A stretch of 64,000 nucleotides of DNA from Pseudomonadota bacterium (GTDB lineage: Bacteria; Pseudomonadota; Alphaproteobacteria; Geminicoccales; Geminicoccaceae): positions 79,271 through 143,270 of the forward strand of contig JAUQQO010000015.1 in the NCBI GenBank assembly GCA_030549795.1. The letters are read 5' to 3'. Positions 1-8,497 of this stretch are shown piece after piece (the stretch's first letter is position 1; every line of letters starts with the position of its first letter). The notes beneath the pieces are model-generated. The model was not told the origin of the DNA. It did no database searches and was given only the letters and a program-made list of their open reading frames with translations. The translations under genes were made by a program, and so were the position numbers.

Positions 1-75
1 GCCTCCTGGTACGACAACGAGTGGGGCTTCTCCAACCGCATGGTGGACGTCGCGGCGCTCATGGGCTCGCTTTGA
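1..75 (+). CDS. gap: Glyceraldehyde-3-phosphate dehydrogenase, C-terminal end (partial)
   Basis: Only the last 24 codons are in the window, open from base 1 to a TGA at 73-75. The peptide contains SWYDNEWGFSNRMVD, the conserved C-terminal helix of NAD(P)-dependent GAPDH, including the Tyr-Asp-Asn-Glu-Trp block that contacts the nicotinamide side. GAPDH makes 1,3-bisphosphoglycerate in the cytoplasm. Pgk lies 1.1 kb downstream on the same strand, the usual alphaproteobacterial gap-pgk-fba order, here interrupted by a phosphoesterase gene. Confidence 0.95.
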   Translation, partial: ASWYDNEWGFSNRMVDVAALMGSL

Positions 76-206
76 GCGCTCGGCAACGCATTTCCATCGA
101 ACCGCAACGCGAAGGGAACCGCTTCGTCACGTCGGACGACTAAAGGCCACCCCGCTCGGAGTCGCGTATTCGCTTCGAGCGGTCCACGACCCGAACGGGG
201 TGTGCC

Positions 207-989
207 ATGTCGCAAGGGTTGGGCGATCCGACCCGCTTCGTGCGCCGGGTCGGCTACGAGACGGAGCCCGTAACCGAAACGCTCGTCCTCTCCGACCTCC
301 ACCTCGGACTTAAGACCGCGCGTCCGGCTTTGGTGCGCGAAACCCTCAAGCGGTGGTGCTTTGAGCGCCTCATTCTCTTAGGCGACATCGTCCACGACGG
401 TGGCCTGAGCGGCCTGTGCGCGGAGGCCTGGCGTCTTTTGCACCATCTCGCCGCCCTCGCCCGCGAGGGTAGCGCGGAAGTCGTGTGGGTGGCGGGCAAC
501 CACGATCGCCACCTCGCGCCTTTGATCCGCGATCTCTTCGGGATCGACGTGTGCGAGAGCTACGCTTGGTCGAGCCGCGGTCGCCGCTGCCTTGCCACCC
601 ACGGCGACCGCTTCGACCCCACCCTGCCCCACAGCCGGGCGCTCGCCCGCCTGATCGGCCTCGGCTATGCCTTTTGCATGCGCTGGCTGTCGCGCGACGG
701 CAGTTGGCCGCGCAATCTCGATCGCTGGTGGACGCGCCGCGCCGGGCTGCACCACTTCGTCGCCACAGGCGCGGCTGCCTGGGCCTTCGAGCGGGATGCG
801 GATCTCGTCTTGTGCGGGCACACCCACACCCCGCTCGCCCGCCGCTTCCGCGCCCCCGCAGCCGACCGTCGGCCCGTGATCTACGTCAATGCCGGCTCGT
901 GGGTCGAGCCGCGGCCGAGTTTTCTCGCCGTCGATCGCAACGCCGTGCGGCTCGTCCACCTCACCCGGCGCGCTTCGCCAGCCCCGTGA
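207..989 (+). CDS. Calcineurin-like metallophosphoesterase
   Basis: A 260-residue protein carrying the full set of calcineurin-type metal-binding motifs in order: D-x-H in LVLSDLHLG (about residue 30), GD in LLGDIVHD (about 58), GNHD at about 97, THGDR at about 131 and GHTH in LCGHTHTP (about 202). The family hydrolyses phosphomonoesters or diesters using two metals. The layout resembles UDP-2,3-diacylglucosamine hydrolase (LpxH) relatives, but the lipid-specific residues cannot be judged here, so the substrate is open. There is no signal peptide. It sits between gap and pgk, an insertion into the usual glycolytic order, with 211 nt before pgk. Confidence 0.85.
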   Translation: MSQGLGDPTRFVRRVGYETEPVTETLVLSDLHLGLKTARPALVRETLKRWCFERLILLGDIVHDGGLSGLCAEAWRLLHHLAALAREGSAEVVWVAGNHDRHLAPLIRDLFGIDVCESYAWSSRGRRCLATHGDRFDPTLPHSRALARLIGLGYAFCMRWLSRDGSWPRNLDRWWTRRAGLHHFVATGAAAWAFERDADLVLCGHTHTPLARRFRAPAADRRPVIYVNAGSWVEPRPSFLAVDRNAVRLVHLTRRASPAP

Positions 990-1200
990 CCCTCGCGCTC
1001 GCTCTTTGGGCCCTTCGCAGAAGCTTTTAACCGCCGCACATCCACGAGCCGCGGCTGCGGCATTCGCGCGCAGTCGGTCCGTTTCGGAGCCGGCCGTCTC
1101 CACTGGGTATCAAGCGACGCGTGGACGCAACGGGAAGCTACGTGCTAGCTCGCGCAAGCGGTCGGAACATCTCAGACACGAGGAGGGAGGAGGCGCGGTC

Positions 1201-2400
1201 ATGGTCGCGTTCCGCACGCTCGATGGCGTCGAGGTCAAGGGCAAACGGGTGCTCGTGCGAGTGGATTTCAATGTCCCGATGCAGGATGGAAAGGTCACCG
1301 ATGCCACCCGCATCGAGCGCAGCACCGCGACGATCCGCGAGCTCGCCGCCAAAGGGGCCAAGGTCATCCTCCTCTCCCACTTCGGCCGCCCCAAGGGCAA
1401 GCCCGAGCCGGGCTTGAGCCTCGCGCCCATCGCCGAGGCACTCGCCCGCGTGCTGGGCCAGCCGGTCGCCTTCGCATCCGACTGCATCGGACCCGAGGCG
1501 CGAGCGGTGGTCTCGGGATTACCCGAGGGCGGGATCGCGCTTTTAGAAAACCTGCGCTTTCATCCCGAGGAAGAGAAGAACGATCCGGCCTTTGCGCGCG
1601 CGCTCGCCGAGCTCGGCGAGCTTTATGTCAACGACGCTTTTTCCTGCTCGCACCGTGCGCACGCCTCGGTCGTGGCTTTGGCCGAATTGCTCCCGGCTTA
1701 CGCTGGCCGCCTCATGCAGGCCGAACTCGAGGCGCTCGAGCGCGTGCTCGGAGGCGCGGCCCGCCCCGCCGCGGCGCTTGTGGGCGGTGCCAAAGTCTCG
1801 ACCAAGCTCGCGATCTTGGGCAATCTCTTGGATCGGGTCGACACACTTATCATCGGCGGCGGCATGGCCAACACCTTTCTTGCCGCCGAAGGGCTCTCGG
1901 TCGGCAAGTCCTTATGCGAGCCCGACCTCGCTCACGAGGCGAAAGCGATCATCGAGCGCGCACAGGCCAAAGGCGTCGAAATTCTCCTGCCCCTCGACGC
2001 GGTCGTGGCGCGGGAGTTCAAACCCCATGCCCCCAGCCGGGTGGTGGGGGTCGAGGAAGTGGGTGCCGATGAGATGATCCTCGATGTCGGGCCGCGGACC
2101 GTGCGCGACATCGAAGAGAAACTCAACAGTGCCAAGACGCTTTTGTGGAACGGACCTTTAGGCGCTTTCGAGGTTCCTCCCTTCGATGCCGCGACCGTCG
2201 CCGTTGCCAAGACGGCAGCCGAGCTCACCCGGGCGCGCAAGCTCGTCACCGTCGCCGGTGGCGGTGATACGGTGGCCGCGCTCGCGCACGCAGGCGTGCT
2301 CGAATCCTTTTCGTATGTTTCGACTGCCGGCGGAGCCTTTCTCGAATGGCTGGAGGGCAAGGAGCTGCCGGGGATCAAAGCGCTCGCCCCGCGCAGCTGA
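1201..2400 (+). CDS. pgk: Phosphoglycerate kinase
   Basis: A 399-residue enzyme that transfers phosphate from 1,3-bisphosphoglycerate to ADP. The N-terminus reads [17 protein letters not shown], the PGK signature. The substrate-binding SHFGRPKG follows at about residue 60, [12 protein letters not shown] at about 115, SCSHRAHAS at about 150, and the nucleotide-domain WNGPLGAFE and VAGGGDT near the C-terminus. The frame is open for 104 codons upstream. The ATG at 1201 is chosen because GAGGAGGGAGGAGG lies just before it and the length matches the family. The stop overlaps an open frame that runs into fba. Confidence 0.97.
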   Translation: MVAFRTLDGVEVKGKRVLVRVDFNVPMQDGKVTDATRIERSTATIRELAAKGAKVILLSHFGRPKGKPEPGLSLAPIAEALARVLGQPVAFASDCIGPEARAVVSGLPEGGIALLENLRFHPEEEKNDPAFARALAELGELYVNDAFSCSHRAHASVVALAELLPAYAGRLMQAELEALERVLGGAARPAAALVGGAKVSTKLAILGNLLDRVDTLIIGGGMANTFLAAEGLSVGKSLCEPDLAHEAKAIIERAQAKGVEILLPLDAVVAREFKPHAPSRVVGVEEVGADEMILDVGPRTVRDIEEKLNSAKTLLWNGPLGAFEVPPFDAATVAVAKTAAELTRARKLVTVAGGGDTVAALAHAGVLESFSYVSTAGGAFLEWLEGKELPGIKALAPRS

Positions 2401-2858
2401 CCGTCCTCGTCAACGATCGGTGGCAAGCCGAAGCCGCCCTCGCGCTCGAAGCCGAACTGGGTATGGCGATCACGCTTGCCACCTCGGCTGCGCTCACCCG
2501 CTTTCTGGGCGTCGGTTATTGCGTGGCTCTGGGCGAATGGGTCGGGCGGCCGATCGTTGTCGACTGCGGCGATGCGCCGGGAACGGCGCTCGCGGCGTTG
2601 CGGGCCGGTGCGCGCGCCATCGTGCTGCGCGATGCTCCCGCCCACATCGGCAAGCTGCGCGACATCGCAAGACAGCTCGGCGCCTGCGTGCTCGAGGAGC
2701 TGCCGGCACCGGTGTTGGCGCTCGCGCCCTTTGAAGACGCCGCCGCTCGGCTGCGCGCCGCGTACCCGGAAAAGACACGAGGGCCTTCATCGGCGCGCGA
2801 AGCGGCAGTAAGAGGCGCCGAGCCGCACGGCCCAGAGCCCAGGAGGGAAAGACCCACC
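2346..2858 (+). other. Open in-frame leader upstream of fba, coding status unclear
   Basis: The fba reading frame is open, with no stop, from an ATG at 2346 (inside the pgk end) to the fba start at 2859, adding 171 codons. After the pgk stop the translation looks protein-like: alternating beta/alpha segments such as PIVVDCGDAPGTALAALRAG and a hydrophobic LPAPVLALAPF, then a charged Arg/Pro/Glu-rich linker. I do not recognise a family. It could be an N-terminal domain of a longer aldolase, a separate protein whose stop was lost, or chance openness in GC-rich DNA. The strong ribosome site at 2841-2848 argues that the aldolase itself starts at 2859. Confidence 0.4.
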
Positions 2859-3782
2859 ATGCGCGTCACTCCTGAAGTCAAGAAGATCCTCTCGTGGTAC
2901 GAATCCGAAAATCCCGGTGTTAAGACCAACCTCGTCCGCCTGCTCATGCACGGGCGGCTGGGCGGCACCGGTAAGCTCGTCATCCTGCCCGTCGACCAGG
3001 GCTTCGAGCACGGGCCGGCGCGCAGCTTCGCGCCCAATCCGGCCGCCTATGATCCCAACTATCTCTTCGAGCTCGCGATCGAGGCGGGCCTTTCCGCCTA
3101 TGCCGCGCCATTAGGCGCGCTCGAGCACGGTGCCTCCGCCTACGCCGGGGAAGTGCCGCTCATCTTGAAGCTCAACAGCGCGAACAGCTTGCACGCCGGC
3201 GTCCCCGATCAGGCGGTGACCGCCACCGTCGACGATGCGCTCAGGCTCGGCTGCATCGGCGTCGGCTTCACCATCTATCCGGGCTCGGAAGCCTGCTACG
3301 CCCAGCTCGAAGAGCTGCGCGAGATCGCCCGCGAGGCCAAGGCCAAGGGGCTGCTGGTCGTCGTCTGGTCCTATCCGCGCGGCGGCAAGGTCTCCAAGGA
3401 GGGCGAGACCGCGCTCGACATCGTCGCCTATGCGGCGCACATGGCGGCGCTTATGGGGGCGCATGTGATCAAGGTGAAGCCGCCCACGGCGCGGATCGAT
3501 CTCGATGCCGCCAAGCCCGCCTATGAGAAGGCGCAGGTGCCGATGGAGACGCTCGCCCAGCGGGTCGCGCATGTCGTGCAGGCGGCTTTCAACGGCAAGC
3601 GGCTGGTCGTCTTCTCGGGCGGCGAGGCCAAGGACACCGAGGGCCTGTTGGCCGAGGTCCGGGCGATCCGCGACGGCGGCGGGCACGGCTCGATCATCGG
3701 GCGCAACAGCTTCCAGCGCAAAAAGCCGGAGGCCTTGGCGCTTCTCGATAAGGTGATCGCGATCTACCGAGGCGAAGCGTGA
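2859..3782 (+). CDS. fba: Fructose-bisphosphate aldolase, class I (DhnA/FbaB type)
   Basis: A 307-residue Schiff-base aldolase interconverting fructose 1,6-bisphosphate with DHAP and glyceraldehyde 3-phosphate. The protein opens with TPEVKKILSWYESENPGVK and has ILPVDQGFEHGPARSF at about 40, GVGFTIYPGS at about 135 and VVWSYPRGG at about 165. GAHVIKVKPP at about 210 holds the likely catalytic lysine, and VVFSGGEAKD and GSIIGRNSFQR near the end bind phosphate. The start at 2859 has AGGAGGGA at 2841-2848. The frame is open far upstream (2346-2858), which would give a 478-residue form. It is followed 18 nt later by the ThiE-like gene. Confidence 0.93.
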   Translation: MRVTPEVKKILSWYESENPGVKTNLVRLLMHGRLGGTGKLVILPVDQGFEHGPARSFAPNPAAYDPNYLFELAIEAGLSAYAAPLGALEHGASAYAGEVPLILKLNSANSLHAGVPDQAVTATVDDALRLGCIGVGFTIYPGSEACYAQLEELREIAREAKAKGLLVVVWSYPRGGKVSKEGETALDIVAYAAHMAALMGAHVIKVKPPTARIDLDAAKPAYEKAQVPMETLAQRVAHVVQAAFNGKRLVVFSGGEAKDTEGLLAEVRAIRDGGGHGSIIGRNSFQRKKPEALALLDKVIAIYRGEA

Positions 3783-3800
3783 GAGCGCGCGGCGCGGACG

Positions 3801-4433
3801 GTGCAGCCGAGCGCGCGTGAAAAGGAATTCGCCCCGGCGCTTTTGCTCGCGGCGCCGCAGCCGTTGCCTGCCGACTTTCCGGCGTGCCTCGAGCGCGCGC
3901 TTCAAGGCGGCGAGGTGGCGGGCGTGATCGTCGACGCGAGCGGCGCGGAGGCGCAAGCGCGCCTTTCGCTGCTGGCCGAGTGCGTAACCCGCTGCCACCA
4001 ACACGGGGCGGCGCTGTTTTTGCTCGAAGAGCCGGCCTTGGTGATCCAAACCGGTGCCGATGGCGTGCTCTTGCGCTCTGCCGAGGGCCTCGAGGCGGCG
4101 CGACGGCTCTTGGGCCTCGAGCGCCCGATCGGGGTGATCATCGCTCGCTCCCGTCACGCCGCGATGGAGGCCGGTGAAGCCGGTGCCGATTGGCTTCTGT
4201 TGGGCGAAGAGGAGCCGTTTGCGCGGCGGCTGGCGCTCGTGCGCTGGTGGAGCGGGCTCTTCGTGCTTCCCTGCGCGGCGCGCTGCGAAACGCCCGCTGA
4301 AGCTGCGGCGCTTCTTAAAGCGGGAAGCGATTTTCTGATCCCGCCGGTCGCCATCTGGCACCATCCCGAGGCGGCTCTCGCCGCCTACCGCGGCCTGCTC
4401 GGACCGCCACGCCCCGCGCGCGCTGCGTGCTGA
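3801..4433 (+). CDS. ThiE-like (thiamine-phosphate synthase family) protein
   Basis: A 210-residue TMP-TENI-like barrel starting at GTG 3801. LFLLEEPALVIQTGADGVLL and RPIGVIIARSRHAAMEAGEA follow the ThiE order (strand, DGVHLGQ-like segment, then SxH). However, the family's D-G-V-H-x-G-Q signature reads DGVLLRS here, and the SxHxxxE segment is RSRHAAMEA, so key pyrophosphate and pyrimidine contacts are altered. Such a gene commonly sits after pgk-fba in alphaproteobacteria. Fold assignment is good. Canonical coupling of HMP-PP with thiazole phosphate is doubtful. Confidence 0.7.
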   Translation: MQPSAREKEFAPALLLAAPQPLPADFPACLERALQGGEVAGVIVDASGAEAQARLSLLAECVTRCHQHGAALFLLEEPALVIQTGADGVLLRSAEGLEAARRLLGLERPIGVIIARSRHAAMEAGEAGADWLLLGEEEPFARRLALVRWWSGLFVLPCAARCETPAEAAALLKAGSDFLIPPVAIWHHPEAALAAYRGLLGPPRPARAAC

Positions 4434-4546
4434 AGGCCGCGCGCGAGCGCACGAGGGGTGCGCCTTCGCGTCGCCGACCCTGGTCGAGGCGGCAGCGAGT
4501 GTCTATGTTCGCTTCGCGTCTTCGACCTTGCGCCGGAGTCCTTGAG

Positions 4547-5365
4547 GTGGCCCGCTGGTCCGCCAACGTCGAGGTCATGATCCGCGCCGCGCGCGCTGCG
4601 GCGCGCCATCTCGTGCGCGACTTCGGCGAGGTCGAACAGCTCCAGGTCTCGATCAAGGGGCCTGGAGACTTCGTCTCGGCTGCCGATCGCCGCTCCGAGC
4701 AAATCATCCGCGAGACCTTGCAGCGCGCCCGCCCGGATTGGGGTTTTCTCCTCGAGGAATCGGGCGAGATCGAAGGACGCTCGCGCCATAACCGATGGAT
4801 CGTCGACCCGTTGGACGGCACCACCAACTTTTTGCACGGACTGCCGCACTGGTCGATCTCGATCGCTCTCGAACAGCATGGCGAGATCACAGCAGCACTC
4901 GTCTACGACCCGATCAAGGAAGAACTGTTCGTCGCCGAGAAGGGAGCCGGCGCCTACCTCAACGACCGCCGGCTGCGCGTGTCGCGTCGCTGGCGCCTCG
5001 AAGAGGCGCTCATCGGCTGCGGCCTTCCGGTGCAAGACTGGCCGGCGCGCGCCAAGGGCTTCGCCCGCCAGCTCGATGCGGTCGCCGATCGGGTGGCGGC
5101 TCTGCGCCGGCTCGGCACCTGTTCGCTCGACCTCGCCTATGTCGCCGCCGGGCGGCAAGACGGCTTTTGGGAATATGGCGTGAAGCCCTGGGACATCGCC
5201 GCCGGCATCCTGTTGGTTCGCGAGGCGGGCGGCCGCGTCGGCCGCCTCGAAGGCGACGACGATCTCTTCGCCCCCGGCACGCTCATTGCCGGCAACCCCG
5301 AGATCTACACCCGTTTGCGCGCCATTCTCGCCGCCGTCACCCCGCCCGAGCGCACCGTCGGCTGA
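4547..5365 (+). CDS. Inositol-1-monophosphatase family protein (SuhB-like)
   Basis: A 272-residue Mg-dependent phosphatase. The metal site is visible as LLEEESGE-type acidic residues (LLEESGEIEG, about residue 72), the signature VDPLDGTTNFLHGLPHWS at about 85, and WDIAAGILLVREAGG at about 215. The frame is open from 4427. GTG 4547 is preferred because homologues begin near ARxSANVxVMIRAAR and GGAG lies 8 nt upstream. The alternative start at 4505 would add 14 residues. The family also includes 3'-phosphoadenosine and fructose-bisphosphate phosphatases. The gene ends 27 nt from the convergent GMC oxidoreductase. Confidence 0.88.
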   Translation: MARWSANVEVMIRAARAAARHLVRDFGEVEQLQVSIKGPGDFVSAADRRSEQIIRETLQRARPDWGFLLEESGEIEGRSRHNRWIVDPLDGTTNFLHGLPHWSISIALEQHGEITAALVYDPIKEELFVAEKGAGAYLNDRRLRVSRRWRLEEALIGCGLPVQDWPARAKGFARQLDAVADRVAALRRLGTCSLDLAYVAAGRQDGFWEYGVKPWDIAAGILLVREAGGRVGRLEGDDDLFAPGTLIAGNPEIYTRLRAILAAVTPPERTVG

Positions 5366-5392
5366 GAGCGTCCGCTTCTTCCGCCCCGCCTC

Positions 5393-7012
5393 TTAAACGG
5401 AAGCACCGCGTCCGCTTGCACGAATGAAGTCGGCACAGCGCTCGCCGATCATGATGCACGCGGCATTGGTGTTGCCCGAGACCACAGTCGGCATGATCGA
5501 GGCATCGGCCACCCGCAGGCCGTCGATGCCGTGGACCCGCAAGCAGGGATCGACCACCGCACCCGCCGCCGGATCCGGACCCATAGCGCAGGTCCCCACC
5601 GGATGGAAAATCGTGGTTCCCCGCTCGCGCACATAGGCCAAGAGCTCCGCGCGGGTGCGGCATTGCGGGCCCGGTAGATACTCGGCTTCGACGAAGGGGC
5701 GGATCGCCGGCTGCGCCATCACCTTGCGGATCAGCTCCAACCCGTCGACCATCGTGCGCTGGTCGGTCTCACTCGCGAGATAGTTGGCGTATATTTTGGG
5801 TGCGTCCTCGGGATCGGGGGAGCGCAGCTCGAGCCAGCCTCGGCTTTCGGGGCGCAACTGGCACACCGAGACGGTAAATCCCGGAAACGGATGCAGCGCC
5901 TCGCCCGGCCGATCGGCACTGAAGGGAATGACGTGGAATTGGACGTCGGGTGTGGCGAGCTCGGGGCGCGTGCGCCAGAAGAGTGCGACCACACCGGCGC
6001 CTACGGTTAAAGGCCCGCGGCGCAGAAATGCCCACTCGAGGCCAGCCAAAGCCTTGCGCCACAAGGAGTGGCTGACCTCGTTGAGCGTGATCGGCTGGGT
6101 GCACCGGTAGACGGTGCGGCTCTGGTAGTGATCCTGGAGATTGCGCCCCACCCCGGGAAGATGGTGCACGACCGGGATCCCGAGCGCGCTTAGATGCTCG
6201 CCCGGGCCGATCCCCGAGAGCATGAGCAGCTGCGGCGAGGCGATCGCGCCGGCGGCGAGGATCACCTCCCGGTTCACCCGGACGCTCTTTTCGACCCCAT
6301 GGCGTCGATAGACGACGCCCGTCACCTTGCGGCCTTCCATGAGGAGCCGGCAGGCGAGCGCGCCTGTGCGGATCTCGAGGTTGGGGCGCCGCCGCGCCGG
6401 GCGCAAATAAGCCGCCGCAGCCGAGCAGCGAAAGCCGTTGCGGATGGTGAGCTGGAACCAACTCACCCCATCCTGGCGCGCCGCGTTGTAGTCGGGGTTG
6501 AAGGGTATCCCCGCTTGGCCCGCTGCCTCAATGAAGGCTTCCAACAAGGCGCTGCGGTAGCGCGGTGCGGACACAGCGATCGGGCCCGAGCGACCGCGCC
6601 AGGCCGGATCGCCCGGCCCGTAAGTTTCGATGCGCTTGAAGACCGGCAGGACATCGGCAAAGGACCAGCCGGTGCACCCGAGCTGGCGCCAGTGGTCGAA
6701 GTCTTCTGCCTGACCGCGCACCCAGGCCAAGCCGTTGATCGAGGAACAGCCGCCGAGCACGCGCCCGCGCGGCCAGACGATTTGGCGCCCGGCCACTTTC
6801 TCGTCCGGTTCGGTCTTAAAGCATCGGGCGGTAGCGGGATCGAAGATCGTGCGGTAATAGCCGATCGGCAGATGGATCCAAGGGTTGCGGTCTTCGGGAC
6901 CGGCTTCGAGCAAGAGCACGCGCGTTGCAGGGTCTTCCGATAGCCGCGCGGCGAGGGGACAGCCCGCCGAACCCGCACCGACGACGACGAAGTCGAACCG
7001 CTCTTCCACCAC
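5393..7012 (-). CDS. GMC-family FAD-dependent oxidoreductase (choline/alcohol dehydrogenase-like)
   Basis: A 539-residue flavoenzyme oxidising an alcohol to an aldehyde or acid. It has the FAD dinucleotide motif VVVGAGSAGCPLAARL at the N-terminus, LLLEAG, the GMC signature 1 region WPRGRVLGGCSSINGLAW (about 80-98), signature 2 GAIASPQLLMLSGIG (about 250) and the catalytic-His motif FHPVGTCAMG (about 470). It ends with GNTNAACIMIGERCAD. GTG 7012 is chosen because GGAGG stands 6 nt before it; the frame stays open to a TTG at 7084. No BetB, transporter or cytochrome partner is adjacent, so the substrate is unknown. Confidence 0.9.
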   Translation of the reverse strand: MVEERFDFVVVGAGSAGCPLAARLSEDPATRVLLLEAGPEDRNPWIHLPIGYYRTIFDPATARCFKTEPDEKVAGRQIVWPRGRVLGGCSSINGLAWVRGQAEDFDHWRQLGCTGWSFADVLPVFKRIETYGPGDPAWRGRSGPIAVSAPRYRSALLEAFIEAAGQAGIPFNPDYNAARQDGVSWFQLTIRNGFRCSAAAAYLRPARRRPNLEIRTGALACRLLMEGRKVTGVVYRRHGVEKSVRVNREVILAAGAIASPQLLMLSGIGPGEHLSALGIPVVHHLPGVGRNLQDHYQSRTVYRCTQPITLNEVSHSLWRKALAGLEWAFLRRGPLTVGAGVVALFWRTRPELATPDVQFHVIPFSADRPGEALHPFPGFTVSVCQLRPESRGWLELRSPDPEDAPKIYANYLASETDQRTMVDGLELIRKVMAQPAIRPFVEAEYLPGPQCRTRAELLAYVRERGTTIFHPVGTCAMGPDPAAGAVVDPCLRVHGIDGLRVADASIMPTVVSGNTNAACIMIGERCADFIRASGRGASV

Positions 7013-7198
7013 CCTTGACCTCCGGCCAGACAACAGCAGCTCAGGCGCCATGGGTGACGGTCGATCGCGCGCTGTGCAAGCCAACGCGTGGGCGCGCCCC
7101 CTTGCAGAACCGCGAGGGTTCGGCTTCCCCGAGCCGGCAGCGCTCGCGCGCCGGTGATCCGATCTGAAGACCTAAGGCAGGGAAGAGGTAGCGCCGCG

Positions 7199-8497
7199 AT
7201 GTCCGAGGGTTCCTGTCTTGTGCTCGGTGCCGGGGTCACCGGTCTATCCGCCGCGCGTTCGGGCGGGCTGCCCGTGGTCGAGGCGTGTGCCGATCCCGGC
7301 GGCATCTGTCGCTCCTATTACGTCGCGCAGGCGACCAACGACCGCTACGCTGCTCCACCGCGCGCGCGAGCCGTCTGGCGCTTCGAGACCGGAGGCGGCC
7401 ATTGGCTGTTCGGAGACGACCCACTTGTGCTCGGCTGGCTTGAGCGCTTTGCGCCGATGCGTCGCTACGCGCGCCGCGCCGCTGTTTATTTCGCGCGCCG
7501 CGGGCTCCTCGTCCCCTACCCTTTGCAAAACCATCTCGCGGCGCTCGGAAAAGAGATCGCCGTGCAAGCGCTTTCCGAGATGGCCCGCCCCGCTCCACCA
7601 GCAGAGACCCTGGCCGAGTGGCTGCGCGCCAATTTCGGACCGACCCTCTTCGAGCTCTTCTTCCGCCCCTTCCACGAACGCTACACGGCGGGCCTTTTGG
7701 ATCGCATCGCGCCCCAAGACGCCTACAAGTCGCCGCGCGATCTCGCGCTTGCCCTTCGCGGCGCCTTCGGCGCTACCTCGGCGGCCGGCTACAATGTTTT
7801 TTTCGCTTATCCGTGCGATGGGCTCGATGCGCTCGTGCGCGGCCTCGCGCGCGATCTCGACATCGCCTTCGCCAAGCAAGTGGTGCGCATCGATCCGATC
7901 GAGCGGAGCGTCTTCTTCGCCGATGGCACCGCGCGGCGGTACGGTCGGTTGCTCTCGAGCCTACCGCTCAACCATACCCTCGCGCTGAGCGGCCTTTCTG
8001 TTGCCGAGCCAACCGATCCCTACACCTCGGTTCTGGTGCTCAACATCGGCGCCCGCCGCGGGCCGCAGCTGCCCGACGCGCATTGGCTCTATGTGCCCGA
8101 TTCGCGCTCCGGCTTTTACCGCGTCGGCTGCTACAGCAACGTCGAGGAGAGCTTTCTGCCCGCCCGCGCCGACCGCGCCGAGCTCGCAAGCCTCTATGTC
8201 GAGCGCGCCTGGTTGGGCGGAACTCGGCCCACCGAGGCAGAGATCGAGCGCTACCAACAGGCGGTCATCGCCGAGCTCCAGGATTGGGGCTTTATCGGCG
8301 CGGTTGAGGTGATGCAGGCGGATTGGATCGAGGTGGCCTACACCTGGTCCTGGCCGGGCTCGCGATGGCGCGAGCGCGCGCTTAAGACGCTGCGCCGCTA
8401 CGACATCTTCCCGATCGGCCGCTACGGCCGCTGGGTGTTCCAGGGAATCGTCGATTCCATCCGTGAAGGATTGGTGGCGGGAAGCTGCATGCGATGA
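7199..8497 (+). CDS. FAD-dependent oxidoreductase, protoporphyrinogen-oxidase/UDP-galactopyranose-mutase-like
   Basis: A 432-residue protein starting at ATG 7199 behind GGAAGAGG. It has an N-terminal Rossmann motif LVLGAGVTGLSAAR, an acidic end to the second strand (VVEACADPGG), and GGGHWLFGDDP at about residue 62. It also has VPYPLQNHL and an FRPFHERYTAGLL segment of the kind seen in NAD(P)/FAD oxidoreductases of glycan clusters. FAD is not reduced by an obvious partner here. The stop overlaps the next gene by 4 nt (ATGA), and that gene is a GT25 glycosyltransferase, so a role in modifying a sugar for a surface glycan is a reasonable inference. The exact reaction is unknown. Confidence 0.75.
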   Translation: MSEGSCLVLGAGVTGLSAARSGGLPVVEACADPGGICRSYYVAQATNDRYAAPPRARAVWRFETGGGHWLFGDDPLVLGWLERFAPMRRYARRAAVYFARRGLLVPYPLQNHLAALGKEIAVQALSEMARPAPPAETLAEWLRANFGPTLFELFFRPFHERYTAGLLDRIAPQDAYKSPRDLALALRGAFGATSAAGYNVFFAYPCDGLDALVRGLARDLDIAFAKQVVRIDPIERSVFFADGTARRYGRLLSSLPLNHTLALSGLSVAEPTDPYTSVLVLNIGARRGPQLPDAHWLYVPDSRSGFYRVGCYSNVEESFLPARADRAELASLYVERAWLGGTRPTEAEIERYQQAVIAELQDWGFIGAVEVMQADWIEVAYTWSWPGSRWRERALKTLRRYDIFPIGRYGRWVFQGIVDSIREGLVAGSCMR

